64,000 nt of DNA from CADCWN01 sp046328475 (GTDB lineage Bacteria > Chloroflexota > Chloroflexia > Thermomicrobiales > CADCWN01). The stretch lies in assembly GCA_046328475.1 (NCBI GenBank), contig JAXLWN010000033.1, positions 1 to 64,000 on the forward strand, written 5' to 3'. Made by a program: the position numbers and the translations under genes. Numbering within the stretch: the stretch's first letter is position 1; the number at the start of each line of letters is the position of its first letter. The notes below the pieces were generated by a model that searched no databases, was not told where the DNA came from, and worked only from the letters and a program-made list of their open reading frames with translations. Shown piece after piece: positions 63,770 through 64,000 of the stretch.

Positions 63770-64000
63770 GTGCGCGGGTCATTTCCTACTCTCCACTGCC
63801 CACGCTCCACGTCGCGACTGGGCCGGTGGGGCAAACTCGGGCGTCTGGCGACGCTGTGGCTGGTCGGCTATCTGGCCGCGTGCAGCGTGCTGCCGGCGAC
63901 GCCCGCGCCGACGACCCCGCCCGAGCGGCGGGCGGCGCAGATCGCCGCCGCGACCCAGGTTGCCAAAGATATCGAGGCCACCGCCGAGGCGCGCGGCGGG
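63770..64000 (+). CDS. Lipoprotein, N-terminal part (runs off the window)
   Basis: Seventy-seven codons to the window edge. After a 20-residue Arg/Pro/Ser-rich stretch, LGRLATLWLVGYLAAC forms a signal peptide with lipobox LAAC, followed by a Pro/Thr linker and a helix (ERRAAQIAAATQVAKDIEAT). The start is uncertain: GTG at 63770 or 63761, or an internal start nearer the signal peptide. The frame is open to the end. Confidence 0.55.
   Translation, partial: MRGSFPTLHCPRSTSRLGRWGKLGRLATLWLVGYLAACSVLPATPAPTTPPERRAAQIAAATQVAKDIEATAEARGG
63783..63814. repeat. CTCCACT-type units inside a CDS start
   Basis: TACTCTCCACTGCCCACGCT resembles the degenerate heptamer arrays elsewhere and is translated as part of the N-terminus of the gene at 63770. 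Confidence 0.5.

Overview
This window looks like Chloroflexota (Thermomicrobia- or Sphaerobacter-like) chromosome. The basis is high GC, several copies of a secreted 'YW..NGGLA.FG.P' module that I associate with Chloroflexota, a KaiC-like ATPase with a response regulator, STAND/TPR regulators, and many short intergenic repeats. The taxonomic call is an inference from gene style. No rRNA or tRNA gene was seen. The sequence probably carries residual indel errors: about a dozen genes change frame, and where I traced the base (26749, about 27468) the shift falls in a homopolymer run. A run of 29 T interrupts one gene.

Layout. 1-9.1 kb: a DUF559 nuclease-like protein, tandem M20 amidohydrolases, a lipoprotein, broken sugar-isomerase and glycerate 2-kinase genes, a small toxin-antitoxin-like pair, and a DksA-like/RluD operon. 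10-14.2 kb: murG, then an operon of a zinc-ribbon/ATPase/sigma-4-like protein with an anti-sigma-like membrane protein. 14.6-20 kb: radA, a NUDIX gene, and a ccmC-ccmD-acyl-CoA carboxylase alpha operon. 20-34 kb: small genes, an SDR, an XRE/NB-ARC/TPR regulator, a trypsin-like protease fused to an S1/P1-type phosphoesterase, an Hsp70-like protein, an alpha/beta hydrolase and an S9 peptidase. 34-46.5 kb: DUF998 protein, CPBP protease fragment, methyltransferase, two secreted module proteins, PEP carboxylase, AadA-like nucleotidyltransferase, response regulator and KaiC-like ATPase. 46.5-64 kb: a sunset-domain protein, FAD oxidoreductase, serC, two exporters, tandem paralogous AAA+ ATPases, an allantoate-amidohydrolase-like gene, cysS, cysE, an FmdB-type protein, a third module protein, a DUF4149 protein and the start of a lipoprotein.

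The feature that stands out most is the intergenic DNA. Gene ends are repeatedly followed by arrays of 7- or 8-bp units. The unit sequence differs from locus to locus, but within a locus the same unit usually recurs in inverted orientation 10-190 bp away, giving a foldback element. Many heptamers contain a stop triplet. Because 7 is not a multiple of 3, such an array gives stops in all three frames, and several genes take their own stop codon from the array. One foldback carries the start of a four-helix-bundle (S23/IVS-type) gene in its loop, and one array lies in frame inside a regulator gene.

Convergent genes are separated by perfect 13-15 bp hairpins that probably act as bidirectional terminators.
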